DNA from: CAYMKL01 sp964390805
GTDB lineage: Bacteria > Chloroflexota > Anaerolineae > VGOG01
NCBI GenBank assembly: GCA_964390805.1
Contig: CAYMKL010000013.1
Span: 1-64,000, forward strand
Direction: 5' to 3'
Length of the DNA: 64,000 bases
The position numbers and the translations under genes were made by a program. Below, piece by piece: positions 24,859 through 33,318 of the stretch. The notes under the pieces are model-generated. The model saw nothing but the letters and a program-made list of their open reading frames with translations, had not been told where the DNA came from and searched no databases. The stretch's first letter is position 1; the number at the start of each line of letters is the position of its first letter.

Positions 24859-26286
24859 ATGGTTCACCGTGATTTGAACTTTAAACCGAGATTAGCAGTG
24901 CTCAGCGAGGAGCAGCTTGAGCAGATTCACCTGGCGACGTTGGAACTGCTGGAGCGCACCGGCGTCCAGCTCACACACCCACGAGCCGTCGAGATTCTAG
25001 ACGGTGCCGGCGCGCGCGTGGACGGGAATCGGGTGCACATTCCCGCTTGGATGGTGGAGGACGCCATACGTATCGCGCCCTGCCGGGTGGTGTTGGGACG
25101 GCGGGACAGCCAGCGCTCGGTGTTCTTGGAAGGTGACAAGGTATGGTTCGGCCCGAGCGTGGATTGCGTGGACTACCAGGATCCCTTCACCGAGGAGCGC
25201 CGGCGGTTCATCAGCGACGACTGCCGCATCACCTCCACCGTGGCCGATGCTCTGCCCAACTATACCTGGGTGATGACCATCGGCATGGCCGACGACGTGT
25301 CGCCCGACGTGGCCGACCGGGTGATCGCCAAGCAGGTGTTCACCTACTGTGAGAAGCCGTTGGTCTTCTGCTGCAAGGATGCCAACAGTGTGCGCGACAT
25401 CTACGAGATGGCCCTGGTCATCACCGGAAGCGAGGAGCGTTTCCGGCAGGCACCGACCATCGTCCACTACTCCGAACCCATCTCGCCGCTGCTGTACTAC
25501 GATCCGGCGGTGGAAAAGATCATCTTCTCTGCCGAAAAGGGCATCCCCCTCATCAACTATCCGGCGCCCCAGTCGGGCAGCACGGCTCCGGCGACCTTTG
25601 CCGGTGAGATCGTGCAGGGGAGCGCCGAATCGCTCAGCGGCCTGGTGCTGGCCCAGCTCGTGCGGCCGGGGGCACCCTTCATCTACGGGGCATTTGCCAC
25701 CGTGATGGACATGAGGACGACCGTCTTTTCCTACGCCGCGCCGGAGATGAGCCTGATGGTGGCAGCGATGGCACAGATGGCCCAGCACTACCGCCTGCCC
25801 TTCTTTGGCACTGCTGGCTGCTCGGACGCCAAGTTCCCCGATCCGCAAGCCGCCGCCGAAGCCGCTTTCTCCTGCTTCAGCTCGGCGCTCAGCGGCGCTA
25901 ACCTGGTCCACGACTCCGGCTGGCTCGATCACGGTTCCGTCGCCTCGCCAGCCTACATGGTGCTGGTCCACGAAGTGCTCCACATGGTGAACCAGTACAT
26001 GCGCGGCGTGCCGGTAAACGACGAGACCCTGGCCCTGGACCTCATTGACCGGGTAGGGCCAGGCGCTCACTTTCTGCAAGCGGCCCACACGCTGAAGCAT
26101 TTCCGGGAGGTGTGGTATTCCGACCTGTTCGATCGCTCCATCAACGACCAGTGGCTCGCCAGCGGTGCGAAACGCTTCGAAGAGCGACTGCGCGAGCAAA
26201 CTCGAAAGGTGATGGAGCACCAGCCAGCGCCGCTGCCCGAAGGAGTCGTCAAAGAGTTGGAGCGGATGGAGAAGCATTGGAAGTAA
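24859..26286 (+). CDS. MttB-superfamily corrinoid methyltransferase (non-pyrrolysine), paralogue 2
   Basis: 475 residues, with family blocks LSEEQLEQIHLATLELLERT, MVEDAIRIAPCRVVLGRRD, YSEPISPLLYYDPAVEKIIF, PQSGSTAPATFAGEIVQG, FFGTAGCSDAKFPDPQAA, NLVHDSGWLDHG and RVGPGAHFLQAAHTLKHFRE. The reading frame has no internal TAG. It is close to the pseudogene at 13012-14466 and to paralogues 4 and 5. RBS is GGAGGGAGG. It carries no adjacent corrinoid-protein gene and must use one encoded elsewhere, such as that at 37226. Substrate: a methylated amine, not identified. Confidence 0.9.
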   Translation: MVHRDLNFKPRLAVLSEEQLEQIHLATLELLERTGVQLTHPRAVEILDGAGARVDGNRVHIPAWMVEDAIRIAPCRVVLGRRDSQRSVFLEGDKVWFGPSVDCVDYQDPFTEERRRFISDDCRITSTVADALPNYTWVMTIGMADDVSPDVADRVIAKQVFTYCEKPLVFCCKDANSVRDIYEMALVITGSEERFRQAPTIVHYSEPISPLLYYDPAVEKIIFSAEKGIPLINYPAPQSGSTAPATFAGEIVQGSAESLSGLVLAQLVRPGAPFIYGAFATVMDMRTTVFSYAAPEMSLMVAAMAQMAQHYRLPFFGTAGCSDAKFPDPQAAAEAAFSCFSSALSGANLVHDSGWLDHGSVASPAYMVLVHEVLHMVNQYMRGVPVNDETLALDLIDRVGPGAHFLQAAHTLKHFREVWYSDLFDRSINDQWLASGAKRFEERLREQTRKVMEHQPAPLPEGVVKELERMEKHWK

Positions 26287-26296
26287 ACAACCACTT

Positions 26297-26392
26297 ACCC
26301 TCCCGCAGGTTCGGGCGTTTTCTCGACCAAGGAGGGTGTGACTGCTTTGGAGGCGCAGGGTGAGCACCGTTCCAGACAACCTGCGGGAGGGT
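26297..26392. repeat. 96-bp element bounded by perfect 15-bp inverted repeats
   Basis: ACCCTCCCGCAGGTT (26297-26311) and AACCTGCGGGAGGGT (26378-26392) are exact reverse complements around a 66-bp unique core. The element fills the gap between an mttB gene and the CBS gene. A MITE-like insertion or a large hairpin is likely; no coding potential. Confidence 0.7.
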
Positions 26393-26412
26393 GACTGAAG
26401 GAGGATGATACA

Positions 26413-27057
26413 ATGCTAGTTGGCAAAAGAATGACCCGCAATCCCATCACCGTCAAACCCGACCTGCCCATTGCCGAGGCGCTGGAGTGGATGCGGCGGG
26501 AGAAAGTGCGTCGCTTCCCAGTAGTGGACAAAAAGGGCAAGCTGGTCGGCATCGTCGCCCGCTCTGACCTGCTCTATGCCTCGCCGTCACCAGTCACGTC
26601 CTTGAACGTGTGGGAAGTGACCTACCTGCTTTCTCAGGTGAAGGTGTCAGAAGTGATGACCAAAGATGTTTTCGCCATCGCGGAGGATTGCCCTCTGGAA
26701 GAGGCGGCTCGCATCATGGCCGACAATGGAATCGGCGGCTTGCCGGTGATGCGTGATGGGTTGCTGGTGGGCATTATCACCGAGTCCGATCTGTTCAAGG
26801 TTTTCCTGGAGGTCTTTGGCGGGCGGCAGAAGGGGGTGCGATTGACGGCGCTGGCCCCCTACTTCAAGGGCTCGCTGGCTCAGATCAGTACCGCGGTCTC
26901 GCAAGCGGGAGGAAACATCTGGGCCCTCAATGTTTTCGAGGGTGAGGATCCCACCAATTGGGGGTGCACGCTCAAGGTGGGCGATATATCCAAAGACGAG
27001 TTGTTGGAGGCGGTCGAGCCTTTGGTGGTGGAAATACTCGACGTTCGGGAGATGTAG
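26413..27057 (+). CDS. CBS-pair protein with C-terminal ACT-like domain (AcuB-like)
   Basis: Soluble protein of 214 residues with two CBS motifs (about 8-62 and 80-135: MTRNPITVKPDLPIAEALEW; MTKDVFAIAEDCPLEEAARI) followed by an ACT-like segment (VRLTALAPYFKGSLAQISTA) that ends in EILDVREM. CBS pairs bind adenosine nucleotides and ACT domains often bind amino acids, so it is probably a sensor or regulator. The partner is not evident. Its stop lies directly beside the presumed start of the first EamA gene, suggesting co-transcription. RBS is GAAGGAGG. Confidence 0.88.
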   Translation: MLVGKRMTRNPITVKPDLPIAEALEWMRREKVRRFPVVDKKGKLVGIVARSDLLYASPSPVTSLNVWEVTYLLSQVKVSEVMTKDVFAIAEDCPLEEAARIMADNGIGGLPVMRDGLLVGIITESDLFKVFLEVFGGRQKGVRLTALAPYFKGSLAQISTAVSQAGGNIWALNVFEGEDPTNWGCTLKVGDISKDELLEAVEPLVVEILDVREM

Positions 27058-27058
27058 T

Positions 27059-28018
27059 CTGACAACTCTGAAAGAACCAACTCAGCCAAGTAGGCCCTGG
27101 GCCCGTACTGAGTTCCGTCGAAGTATAGGCACGATTTGTGTTCTGTTGTCGTCGGCCCTCTTCGCCACCAGTGGCACGATGATCAAGCACTTGATCCAGG
27201 GTTATGGCCTGCAGCCACTCACAGTTGCCGCCATGCGGATGACTCTGGCGGCGCTGATGCTGTTTGGTCTACTGGCGGTGCTGGACCGGAGGCTGTTACA
27301 CATCGAAGCCCGAGACATCCCGTTTTTCCTACTGTTTGGCCTGATCTGTGTGGCAGGGTTCCAGGCTTGCTGGGTGTTGGCCGTGTCTTTGATTGACGTC
27401 GGCGTGGCGACGGTGCTCAACTACACCTCACCGGCTTGGGCGGTGGTATTCGCCTGGCCTCTCCTGGGCGAGCGGCTCAACCGCCGAAAGGGGCTGGCCC
27501 TTCTGCTGACAGCCGCAGGAGTGGCGCTGATCGTGCGCATTTTCGACGCCCAATTTCTCTCTCTGAACATGGTGGGACTGCTGTGGGGGATGGGCAGCGG
27601 CGTGACCTATGGGCTATACGGCATCTTCGGCCGACGAGCATTGGAGCGCTACAGTTTTTGGACCGTCATCACTTACGCATTCGCCGCTGGTGCACTGTTC
27701 CTACTGGCCACGCAATCGCTGGGCAGCATCGGGTCTGCGTTCGCTCAGCCCGGAGCAGGGTTGTGGCTGGTGGTCTTGGCGCTGCTGCCTTCGGTGATTG
27801 GCTATGCGCTCTATACCTTTGGCTTGCGTTTCTTGGAAGCAACGGTGGCGGCCATTTTGGCTACGGTCGAGCCAGTGATGGCAACACTGTGGGCCGTCAT
27901 ATTTCTGGGTGAATCACTGACTTTGCCCCAGGTCATTGGCGGCGCGTTGGTGATAGCGGGCGTGATCGCGCTCCAGCAGAAGGATGAGCGTACGAACGCC
28001 CATCCCAATCAAGAGTGA
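27059..28018 (+). CDS. EamA/DMT-family transporter, first of tandem pair
   Basis: Membrane protein of about 319 residues with ten hydrophobic segments in two EamA repeats (SALFATSGTMIKHLIQGYGL; LLWGMGSGVTYGLYGIFGRR; EPVMATLWAVIFLGESLTLP). The start is uncertain: no ATG, GTG or TTG fits between the CBS stop and the first helix. CTG at 27059 with GGGAG 7 bases upstream is plausible; a start inside the CBS gene is possible. A CTGAGTTCCGTCGAAG repeat (27107-27122) lies within the first codons, so the N-terminus may have been altered by insertion. Its stop overlaps the GTG of the next gene by 4 bp. The substrate is unknown. Confidence 0.8.
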   Translation: MTTLKEPTQPSRPWARTEFRRSIGTICVLLSSALFATSGTMIKHLIQGYGLQPLTVAAMRMTLAALMLFGLLAVLDRRLLHIEARDIPFFLLFGLICVAGFQACWVLAVSLIDVGVATVLNYTSPAWAVVFAWPLLGERLNRRKGLALLLTAAGVALIVRIFDAQFLSLNMVGLLWGMGSGVTYGLYGIFGRRALERYSFWTVITYAFAAGALFLLATQSLGSIGSAFAQPGAGLWLVVLALLPSVIGYALYTFGLRFLEATVAAILATVEPVMATLWAVIFLGESLTLPQVIGGALVIAGVIALQQKDERTNAHPNQE

Positions 28019-28965
28019 ATCGCTTAGTGGATGCTGAACAGGCATTGGCCGTCAAAGATGCGGCTCAGCCAAAGGGGCCGTGGGTAGGCACAATTTCCGT
28101 CCTGGTGGCGGGCTCTCTATTCGCAACCAGCGGTGTTCTGATCAAGTATTTGGTCCAGGGTTATGACCTGCCGCCGCTGACCGTTGTGGCGACACGGCAC
28201 TCCCTGGCGGCGCTGGCACTCATTGGCCTCCTGGGAGTGCGAGACCGGCAGTTGCTGCGCATCCGGGCTCACGACATCCCTTTCTTCCTGCTGCTTGGCC
28301 TGATCTGCGGGGCATTGCTCCAGGCTAGCTGGGCGTACGCCGTGTCATTGATTGACGTTGGTGTGGCGGTGGTGCTCAACTACACGGCACCGGCCTGGGC
28401 GGCGCTATTCGCCTGGCCTCTCCTGGGCGAGCGGATCAACCGGCAAAAGGGAATCGCCCTGCTGCTAACCACCGCGGGGGTGGCGCTGATCGCCCGCATT
28501 TTCGACGCGCAGTTCCTGTCTCTGAACGTGGTGGGACTGTTGTGGGGGCTGGTCAGCGGCGTGCTCTACGGGTTATATGGCATCTTCATCCGGCGAGCGC
28601 TAAAGCGCTATAGTTTCTGGACCATTACCGCCTATACTTTCGCCTCGGGTGCGCTATTCCTGTGGGCCACACAACTTGTAGTGAGTTCTGACAGAGTATC
28701 ACCATCGCGCATGGTATCCACACTCGCTCAGCCCGGCGCAGTCTTGTGGCTGGTGATCTTGGCGTTGGGGCCTACGCTAGCTGGCCACACGCTGTTTGCC
28801 TTTGGCTTGCGTTTCCTGGAAGCAACGGTGGCGACCATCTTGGCTACCATCGAGCCGGTGATGGCCACGCTGTGGGCTGCCCTCTTCCTGGGCGAATCGC
28901 TGACCTGGCCGCAGGTCGTTGGGGGTGCGCTGGTGATAGCGGGCGTGGTTGCGTTACAGCGGTAG
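28015..28965 (+). CDS. EamA/DMT-family transporter, second of tandem pair
   Basis: Membrane protein of 316 residues, closely related to the gene before it (shared FATSGxxIKxLVQGYxLxPLTV pattern, FDAQFLSLNxVGLLWG, EPVMATLWAxxFLGESLTxPQV), so the pair arose by tandem duplication. Start is GTG overlapping the preceding stop. A 12-residue insertion (around SSDRVSPSRMVS) distinguishes it from its twin. The final 120 bp of this gene recur as degenerate copies after several downstream genes (30648, 31155, 32434, 33074). DMT-type exporters move small metabolites; the substrate is not known. Confidence 0.88.
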   Translation: MNRLVDAEQALAVKDAAQPKGPWVGTISVLVAGSLFATSGVLIKYLVQGYDLPPLTVVATRHSLAALALIGLLGVRDRQLLRIRAHDIPFFLLLGLICGALLQASWAYAVSLIDVGVAVVLNYTAPAWAALFAWPLLGERINRQKGIALLLTTAGVALIARIFDAQFLSLNVVGLLWGLVSGVLYGLYGIFIRRALKRYSFWTITAYTFASGALFLWATQLVVSSDRVSPSRMVSTLAQPGAVLWLVILALGPTLAGHTLFAFGLRFLEATVATILATIEPVMATLWAALFLGESLTWPQVVGGALVIAGVVALQR

Positions 28966-28969
28966 AAGA

Positions 28970-29437
28970 ATGACCGACAAAGTTGAAGCCTATTGGCAAA
29001 GATTTCTTGCCAGCCTGCCCGTGGATTCTCCCTACCATCAGCGTAGCTACAATGCCGAGAAATGGGGGGATTACCGTGAATTAGCTGAGGAATTGGGGGC
29101 CTTGATTGCTGCAGGGATAAAGACGGCGTCCTGTTCATCCCTGTGGGAATGGGAAGCTGAAGGCAATCCCATCCCTGAAGTAGGGGAAGTTACGATAGTG
29201 CTGAACTGGGAGGGTGCCCCGTTGTGCATCATTGAAACAGTTGAAGTCGAGACAAAGCCTTACAACCAGGTGGACGCGCAATTTGCCTACGAGGAGGGCG
29301 AAGGCGATCGTTCTATACAGTACTGGCGCGAGGCCCATTGGCGCTTTTTCTCACGCACGCTGGCTGCAATAGGCAGAGAACCCAGCGAAGACATGCCGCT
29401 GGTATGTGAGCGGTTTCGAGTGATTTACGAGGAATGA
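28970..29437 (+). CDS. ASCH-domain protein
   Basis: Small soluble protein of 155 residues. The ASCH fold is indicated by GIKTASCSSLWEWEAEGNPI, EVTIVLNWEGAPLCIIETVE, the loop VDAQFAYEEGEGDRSIQYWR and the ending PLVCERFRVIYEE. This is the compact ASCH type found as a stand-alone bacterial protein; related proteins act on modified nucleosides or bind RNA. It begins 4 bp after the EamA stop, and the upstream AGCGGTAGAAGA gives only a weak ribosome-binding site, so translation may be coupled. The function in this context is unknown. Confidence 0.85.
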   Translation: MTDKVEAYWQRFLASLPVDSPYHQRSYNAEKWGDYRELAEELGALIAAGIKTASCSSLWEWEAEGNPIPEVGEVTIVLNWEGAPLCIIETVEVETKPYNQVDAQFAYEEGEGDRSIQYWREAHWRFFSRTLAAIGREPSEDMPLVCERFRVIYEE

Positions 29438-29468
29438 TAGGAGAGTATTGTCTTGCGGAGATAGGCAA

Positions 29469-30650
29469 ATGAGAAATCTCTTTGGGCAATGGCACAGCAG
29501 GTTGTTTGGCCCAGAAGGCGTCTTGGCATTTCTCACTGGTGCCACGTCATCAAGACTACTCCCCGTTGATGCTTTGCGTGGCTTCGTTATCGTCGTGATG
29601 GCGCTGGATCATGCGAATTCACTCATAGCTCACGGCAAGCTCGAGCCTGAGATGTGGGCCGACGTTTTCCCCAACTATCGCGGTGATGCACTGGCATTTC
29701 TCACCCGTCTGGTAACGCACCCAGCCGCCCCAGGTTTTTTCTTCCTGATGGGCGCGGGCATGATGCTGTTCGCCGCATCTCGTCGCCAGCAAGGATGGAG
29801 TAGGGGGCGGATCATACGTCATTTCGTCGTGCGTGGGTTTCTGCTCGTTCTCCTCCAGTTTCTTGTAGAGAACCCCGTGTGGAAGATGGGCCAGCCGCCC
29901 GACCCGACCCTATTCTTCTTCGTGCTCTATGGCCTGGGGGGAACGATGTTCCTGGGCACGCTGCTTCTCTATCTGCCCACGTTGTTGCTGGTGGGCCTGA
30001 GCGTGCTGCTCATTGTGCTGACAGGGCTGCTCCTGCCAGAGGCCAGAACAGGATTCATCCAGTACGCGCCGCTGCTACGCCTGTGGCTGCTGCCTGGCTA
30101 TACCCCTGGCATGTACGCCATGTATCCATTTATGCCGTGGCTCGGGGTGGTGGGCTTGGGAATTGCCTATGGACGCTGGTTGAAGCGAGACCAGGAGCAG
30201 AGCTATCGTGCGGCGCTATGGTTGGGCGTGGCCGGACTGCTGCTCTTCATTCCCATCCGCCTGCTCAACGGGTTTGGCAACATTCGGCCACGACAAGGGG
30301 ATGACTGGATTGCCTTCCTCAATGTGGTCAAGTACCCACCGAGCGTGGCCTTTCTATTGCTGACGTTAGGCGTGGACATGCTGCTGTTGGGCTTGTTTGC
30401 GCGGGTGGAGTCGGTGGCCAAAGTGGGATTGCAGGTGTTGGCCGTCTTTGGTCGTACTCCGTTGTTCTTTTACCTGACACACCTGTACTTGTACGCCTAC
30501 CTGGGCCAGTGGCTAGACCCCAAGGGCATCGGACTCCAGCGCATGTACCCGTATTGGTTGCTGGGGTTGGCTATTCTGTTCCCCTTGTGCTGGCTCTACG
30601 GTCGCTTCAAGGATAGCCGCTCGCCTGGCTCTGTGTGGCGTTTTCTGTGA
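29469..30650 (+). CDS. Membrane acyltransferase-like protein (DUF1624/heparan-glucosaminide acetyltransferase type)
   Basis: Polytopic protein of 393 residues with about ten transmembrane segments. The N-terminal signature LLPVDALRGFVIVVMALDHA resembles the DUF1624/YeiB/HGSNAT-like group, and PAAPGFFFLMGAGMMLF follows. The family includes acetyl transfer across membranes, but many bacterial members are uncharacterised. ATG at 29469 is preferred to a TTG seven codons upstream because it keeps GGAG at usable distance. An eamA 3'-end echo starts directly at the stop codon. Confidence 0.75.
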   Translation: MRNLFGQWHSRLFGPEGVLAFLTGATSSRLLPVDALRGFVIVVMALDHANSLIAHGKLEPEMWADVFPNYRGDALAFLTRLVTHPAAPGFFFLMGAGMMLFAASRRQQGWSRGRIIRHFVVRGFLLVLLQFLVENPVWKMGQPPDPTLFFFVLYGLGGTMFLGTLLLYLPTLLLVGLSVLLIVLTGLLLPEARTGFIQYAPLLRLWLLPGYTPGMYAMYPFMPWLGVVGLGIAYGRWLKRDQEQSYRAALWLGVAGLLLFIPIRLLNGFGNIRPRQGDDWIAFLNVVKYPPSVAFLLLTLGVDMLLLGLFARVESVAKVGLQVLAVFGRTPLFFYLTHLYLYAYLGQWLDPKGIGLQRMYPYWLLGLAILFPLCWLYGRFKDSRSPGSVWRFL

Positions 30651-30672
30651 TAGCCACGCTGTGGGCCGCTGC
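30648..30672 (+). pseudogene. Very short echo of the eamA 3' region
   Basis: TGATAGCCACGCTGTGGGCC matches the eamA2 string coding MATLWA (from 28859) with one or two changes and then diverges. On its own this would be negligible; it counts because three longer echoes of the same gene end lie downstream in the same relative position. Confidence 0.4.
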
Positions 30673-30722
30673 AAGAGCCGAGCCAAACGACTGCGTATGA
30701 GTACCTACCATTGGAGGTCTAC

Positions 30723-31133
30723 ATGAAAGGGTGGATCATTCCCGCCCTGGGGACGTTCGTTTTCTGGGGTCTCTATGCTTTCCTTCCCAAGCTCTATGCA
30801 GAACTGCTCAGTCCCAGAAGCGGGATCGTTTATCAAGGGTTGGGCAGCCTCTTGATTGCCATATTCGTTCTGTTTTCCCTGAATTCTCGACCCGACGTGC
30901 ATCCTACAGGGATTGTCCTGGCTGTGATAACGGGAGTGCTTGGCACTCTTGGCGCGCTCTGCTTCCTGTTCGCAGTGTCCAGGGGGCCGGTGTCACTGGT
31001 AGCCGCTTTCACAGCGCTTTCCCCAATGTTAACCATACTGTTGGCAAAGGTGTTTCTGAACGATCCAATCACACCCAGACAGGGCCTGGGAATTGTGCTC
31101 GCGATAGGGGCTATGGTACTGATTGCGACGTAA
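30723..31133 (+). CDS. Half-size EamA transporter (single EamA domain)
   Basis: Membrane protein of 136 residues with about five hydrophobic segments and one EamA repeat (VSRGPVSLVAAFTALSPMLT, KVFLNDPITPRQGLGIVLAI). Single-repeat DMT proteins exist naturally and work as dimers, so it need not be truncated. ATG at 30723 follows TTGGAGG. It is not closely similar to the tandem EamA genes. An eamA 3'-end remnant follows about 20 bp after its stop. The substrate is unknown. Confidence 0.8.
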   Translation: MKGWIIPALGTFVFWGLYAFLPKLYAELLSPRSGIVYQGLGSLLIAIFVLFSLNSRPDVHPTGIVLAVITGVLGTLGALCFLFAVSRGPVSLVAAFTALSPMLTILLAKVFLNDPITPRQGLGIVLAIGAMVLIAT

Positions 31134-31154
31134 CGCTGGAAGCAGGGGTGAATC

Positions 31155-31270
31155 CACCACCATCAAGCCGGTGACGGCCACGCTGTAGGCCGTCCTCTTT
31201 CTGGGCGAATCGCTGACCTGGCCACAGATCGTTGGGGGGGGATAGTAGGTGTGATTGCGTTGCAACGATA
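31155..31270 (+). pseudogene. Degenerate copy of the eamA 3' end (echo 2)
   Basis: Matches the last 120 bp of the eamA2 gene, from the CCATCGAGCCGGTGATGG region through GGGCGAATCGCTGACCTGG to the stop, with point changes including an in-frame TAG (CTGTAGGCC) and a small deletion. It has no start and cannot be expressed as a transporter. Past the stop it shares another 45 bp (GATAAGCGCACGGACGCTT...) with echo 4 at 33074. Confidence 0.8.
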
Positions 31271-31367
31271 AGCGCACGGACGCTTATTTGCACCTGCGGC
31301 GGGTTACTCACAAGCTGGACGGCCTAGCAGAAAGATGTTGACCATCTTACACAATGAGGGGGGCGTA

Positions 31368-32438
31368 ATGAAAGGGCAAAGCTATCGGAAGCTGGCCAAG
31401 CATCTGGATCAACTGCCAGGCGGTTTTGCCCCCAGCGACACTGGGGCAGAATTGCGCTTACTGCAAAGACTTTTCACGCCGGAAGAGGCTGAGTTAGCTA
31501 CGCATTTGACTTTGGATCGAGAGGAAGCCCAGGTTATTGCCGACAGGGCCAATCTCCCCTTTACCGAAGCGAAGCAGCGACTCAACGAGATGTCCAACAA
31601 GGGGCTCATCTTTTCCATTCAACCAGAGGATGGCCCCATCCTTTACCAAGCTGTGCCATTCGTCGTCGGGATCTATGAATTTCAGGTCAACAACTTGAGT
31701 GAGGGTTTGCTTCAAGATCTAGCCGATTACTGGAGCACGAGGAAGCAAAGACCGCGGGCGCAAACCATCCCCCAGATGCGCACCATTCCCGTGGGCCAGA
31801 GCATTGAGCCTCACCTGGAGGCGCTCCCGTACGAGCAGGTTGATGAGCTGGTCAAGGCCCATGACCGGTTTGCGGTAGCCCCCTGCATCTGCCGTCGCCA
31901 CGCAAGAATGACGGGAGGCGGCTGTGATGCGCCTGACGAGAGCTGCCTGATGTTTGGCGAGTTTGCGGACTATTACGTTCGAGGTGGCTGGGGCCGTTCC
32001 ATCGACCGGTCCGAGGTGATGGAAATCCTGGCCAGGGCTGACGCAGCCAATCTGGTGCTCCAACCTACCAATTCCAGGGATGTCGCTGCCATCTGCTGTT
32101 GCTGTGGCTGCTGCTGTGGCATTCTGAGAGGGCTCCAAGCTCATCCCAGACCGTCCGAGATTGTCGCTAGCTCATTCATAGCCAGGCATGAGCCTGAAAC
32201 CTGCCAGGGCTGCTGGGTCTGTCTGGAACGGTGCCAGATGCAGGCCCTCGCTGACGAGGGTGACAGGCTCACTCTGAACACCGACCGCTGCATCGGTTGT
32301 GGGCTCTGCGTGTCGACCTGCCCAAGCGGAGCGTTGACGCTGGTGCGCAAGCCCGACAGCGAGCGGACGCAAATCCCGGTCACCATAGATGACACTTGGC
32401 GCATAATAAGCCAGGCTCAGGCCGAGATGCATTGGTGA
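31368..32438 (+). CDS. 4Fe-4S dicluster protein with Cys-rich centre
   Basis: Soluble protein of 356 residues. An N-terminal winged-helix-like part (about 25-90) is followed by CICRRH (Cys173), then a remarkable run of Cys at 243-250 (CCCCGCCCG), and two ferredoxin motifs: Cys279, 282, 285, 289 (CQGCWVCLERC) and Cys308, 311, 314, 318 (CIGCGLCVSTC). It should bind two 4Fe-4S clusters plus probably another metal centre. Related proteins are annotated only as ferredoxin-like in anaerobes. With the flavodoxin downstream it could form a low-potential electron path, for example for reductive reactivation of the corrinoid protein; this is a hypothesis. ATG at 31368 after GAGGGGGG is preferred to one 11 codons upstream. 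Confidence 0.82.
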   Translation: MKGQSYRKLAKHLDQLPGGFAPSDTGAELRLLQRLFTPEEAELATHLTLDREEAQVIADRANLPFTEAKQRLNEMSNKGLIFSIQPEDGPILYQAVPFVVGIYEFQVNNLSEGLLQDLADYWSTRKQRPRAQTIPQMRTIPVGQSIEPHLEALPYEQVDELVKAHDRFAVAPCICRRHARMTGGGCDAPDESCLMFGEFADYYVRGGWGRSIDRSEVMEILARADAANLVLQPTNSRDVAAICCCCGCCCGILRGLQAHPRPSEIVASSFIARHEPETCQGCWVCLERCQMQALADEGDRLTLNTDRCIGCGLCVSTCPSGALTLVRKPDSERTQIPVTIDDTWRIISQAQAEMHW

Positions 32439-32542
32439 TGGCCATGCTGTGAGCCGCTCTCTTCCTGGGCGAATCGCTGACCTGGCCGTAGCTCATTACG
32501 GGTGCGCTGGTGATAGCAGGGGTGATTGCTTTGCAGAGATAG
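32434..32542 (+). pseudogene. Degenerate copy of the eamA 3' end (echo 3)
   Basis: Begins inside the stop region of the Fe-S gene with GTGATGGCCATGCTGTGAGCC, then CTTCCTGGGCGAATCGCTGA, and ends with a TAG in the same place as eamA2. An in-frame TGA and substitutions show decay. The GAGGAGG of the flavodoxin gene follows directly. Confidence 0.8.
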
Positions 32543-32553
32543 AGGAGGACCAA

Positions 32554-33060
32554 ATGGACGTTCAAGTCCTGGTGGCCTACGCCACCAAGTACGGCGCGAC
32601 GGCGGAGATTGCCGAGAAGATCGGCCAGGTGCTTCGTGAGGCAGGTTTGCGTGCCGACGTGCTGCCTGCGGATCGCGTCAGCGACCTGACCCCGTACCAG
32701 GCGGTTGTGCTGGGCAGCGCAGTGTACATCGGCCAGTGGCGCAAAGAGTCAGTCAAGTTCTTGAAGGCCAACGAGACGGCGCTGGCAGAGAAGCCGGTGT
32801 GGCTGTTTTCAAGTGGACCCCCAGGCGAGGGCGATCCGGTGGAATTGGGACAAGGTTGGCGCTTCCCTGAGAAGCTGCAACCCATTGCCGACCGTGTCCG
32901 GCCCCGCGATGTCGCCGTCTTTCATGGCGCCGTGGATGTGGGCAAGCTGAACTTCATCGAGAAACGGATGCTCAAGATGGTCAAATCTCCTATCGGCGAC
33001 TTCCGCGATTGGGATGCCATCACCTCCTGGGCCGCGGCCATCGCCGATGCGCTGAAGTAA
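32554..33060 (+). CDS. Flavodoxin-domain protein (HemG-like type)
   Basis: Soluble FMN protein of 168 residues. The phosphate-binding loop is ATKYGATAEIAEKIG (residues 9-23), the next FMN-contact segment is VLGSAVYIGQWRKESVKF and the third is LFSSGPPGEG. Length and pattern fit the flavodoxin_5/protoporphyrinogen-oxidase-like group, but no haem genes are nearby. It lies after the Fe-S protein gene, separated by an eamA echo. It is probably a one- or two-electron carrier in the same pathway; partner uncertain. RBS is GAGGAGG. Confidence 0.88.
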   Translation: MDVQVLVAYATKYGATAEIAEKIGQVLREAGLRADVLPADRVSDLTPYQAVVLGSAVYIGQWRKESVKFLKANETALAEKPVWLFSSGPPGEGDPVELGQGWRFPEKLQPIADRVRPRDVAVFHGAVDVGKLNFIEKRMLKMVKSPIGDFRDWDAITSWAAAIADALK

Positions 33061-33073
33061 AGAGGTACGGGTT

Positions 33074-33245
33074 TGGCCACCATCGAGCTGGTGATGGCCA
33101 CCCTGTGTGCCGCCCTCTTTCTGGGCGAATCGCTGACCTGGCCGCAGATCGTTGGGGGTGGGCTGGTGATAGGAGGTGTGATTGTGTTACAAAGATAAGC
33201 ACACGGACGCTTGTTTCCAACTGCGACGGGCTACTCACGAGTTAA
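33074..33245 (+). pseudogene. Degenerate copy of the eamA 3' end (echo 4) with shared tail
   Basis: The closest echo to eamA2: GCCACCATCGAGCTGGTGAT through GGGCGAATCGCTGACCTGGC to a TAA at 33196-33198, keeping the reading frame almost intact. After the stop it shares GATAAG(C/G)CACACGGACGCTT and ACTCACGAG-like sequence with echo 2, so the repeat unit is about 160-170 bp and extends past the gene. No start codon or upstream gene part. Confidence 0.8.
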
Positions 33246-33318
33246 TGCAGCACATCGCTATGCGGCATAACAGTCAATTAGGAACGCAGTGACGTTGAGA
33301 AAGGAAAGGAGCAGAACG

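Noticed and set aside
22974..26379. Long minus-strand frames opposite two mttB genes
   Set aside because: Low-complexity His/Gly/Arg-rich translations typical of antisense shadows; the plus strand encodes clear MttB proteins.
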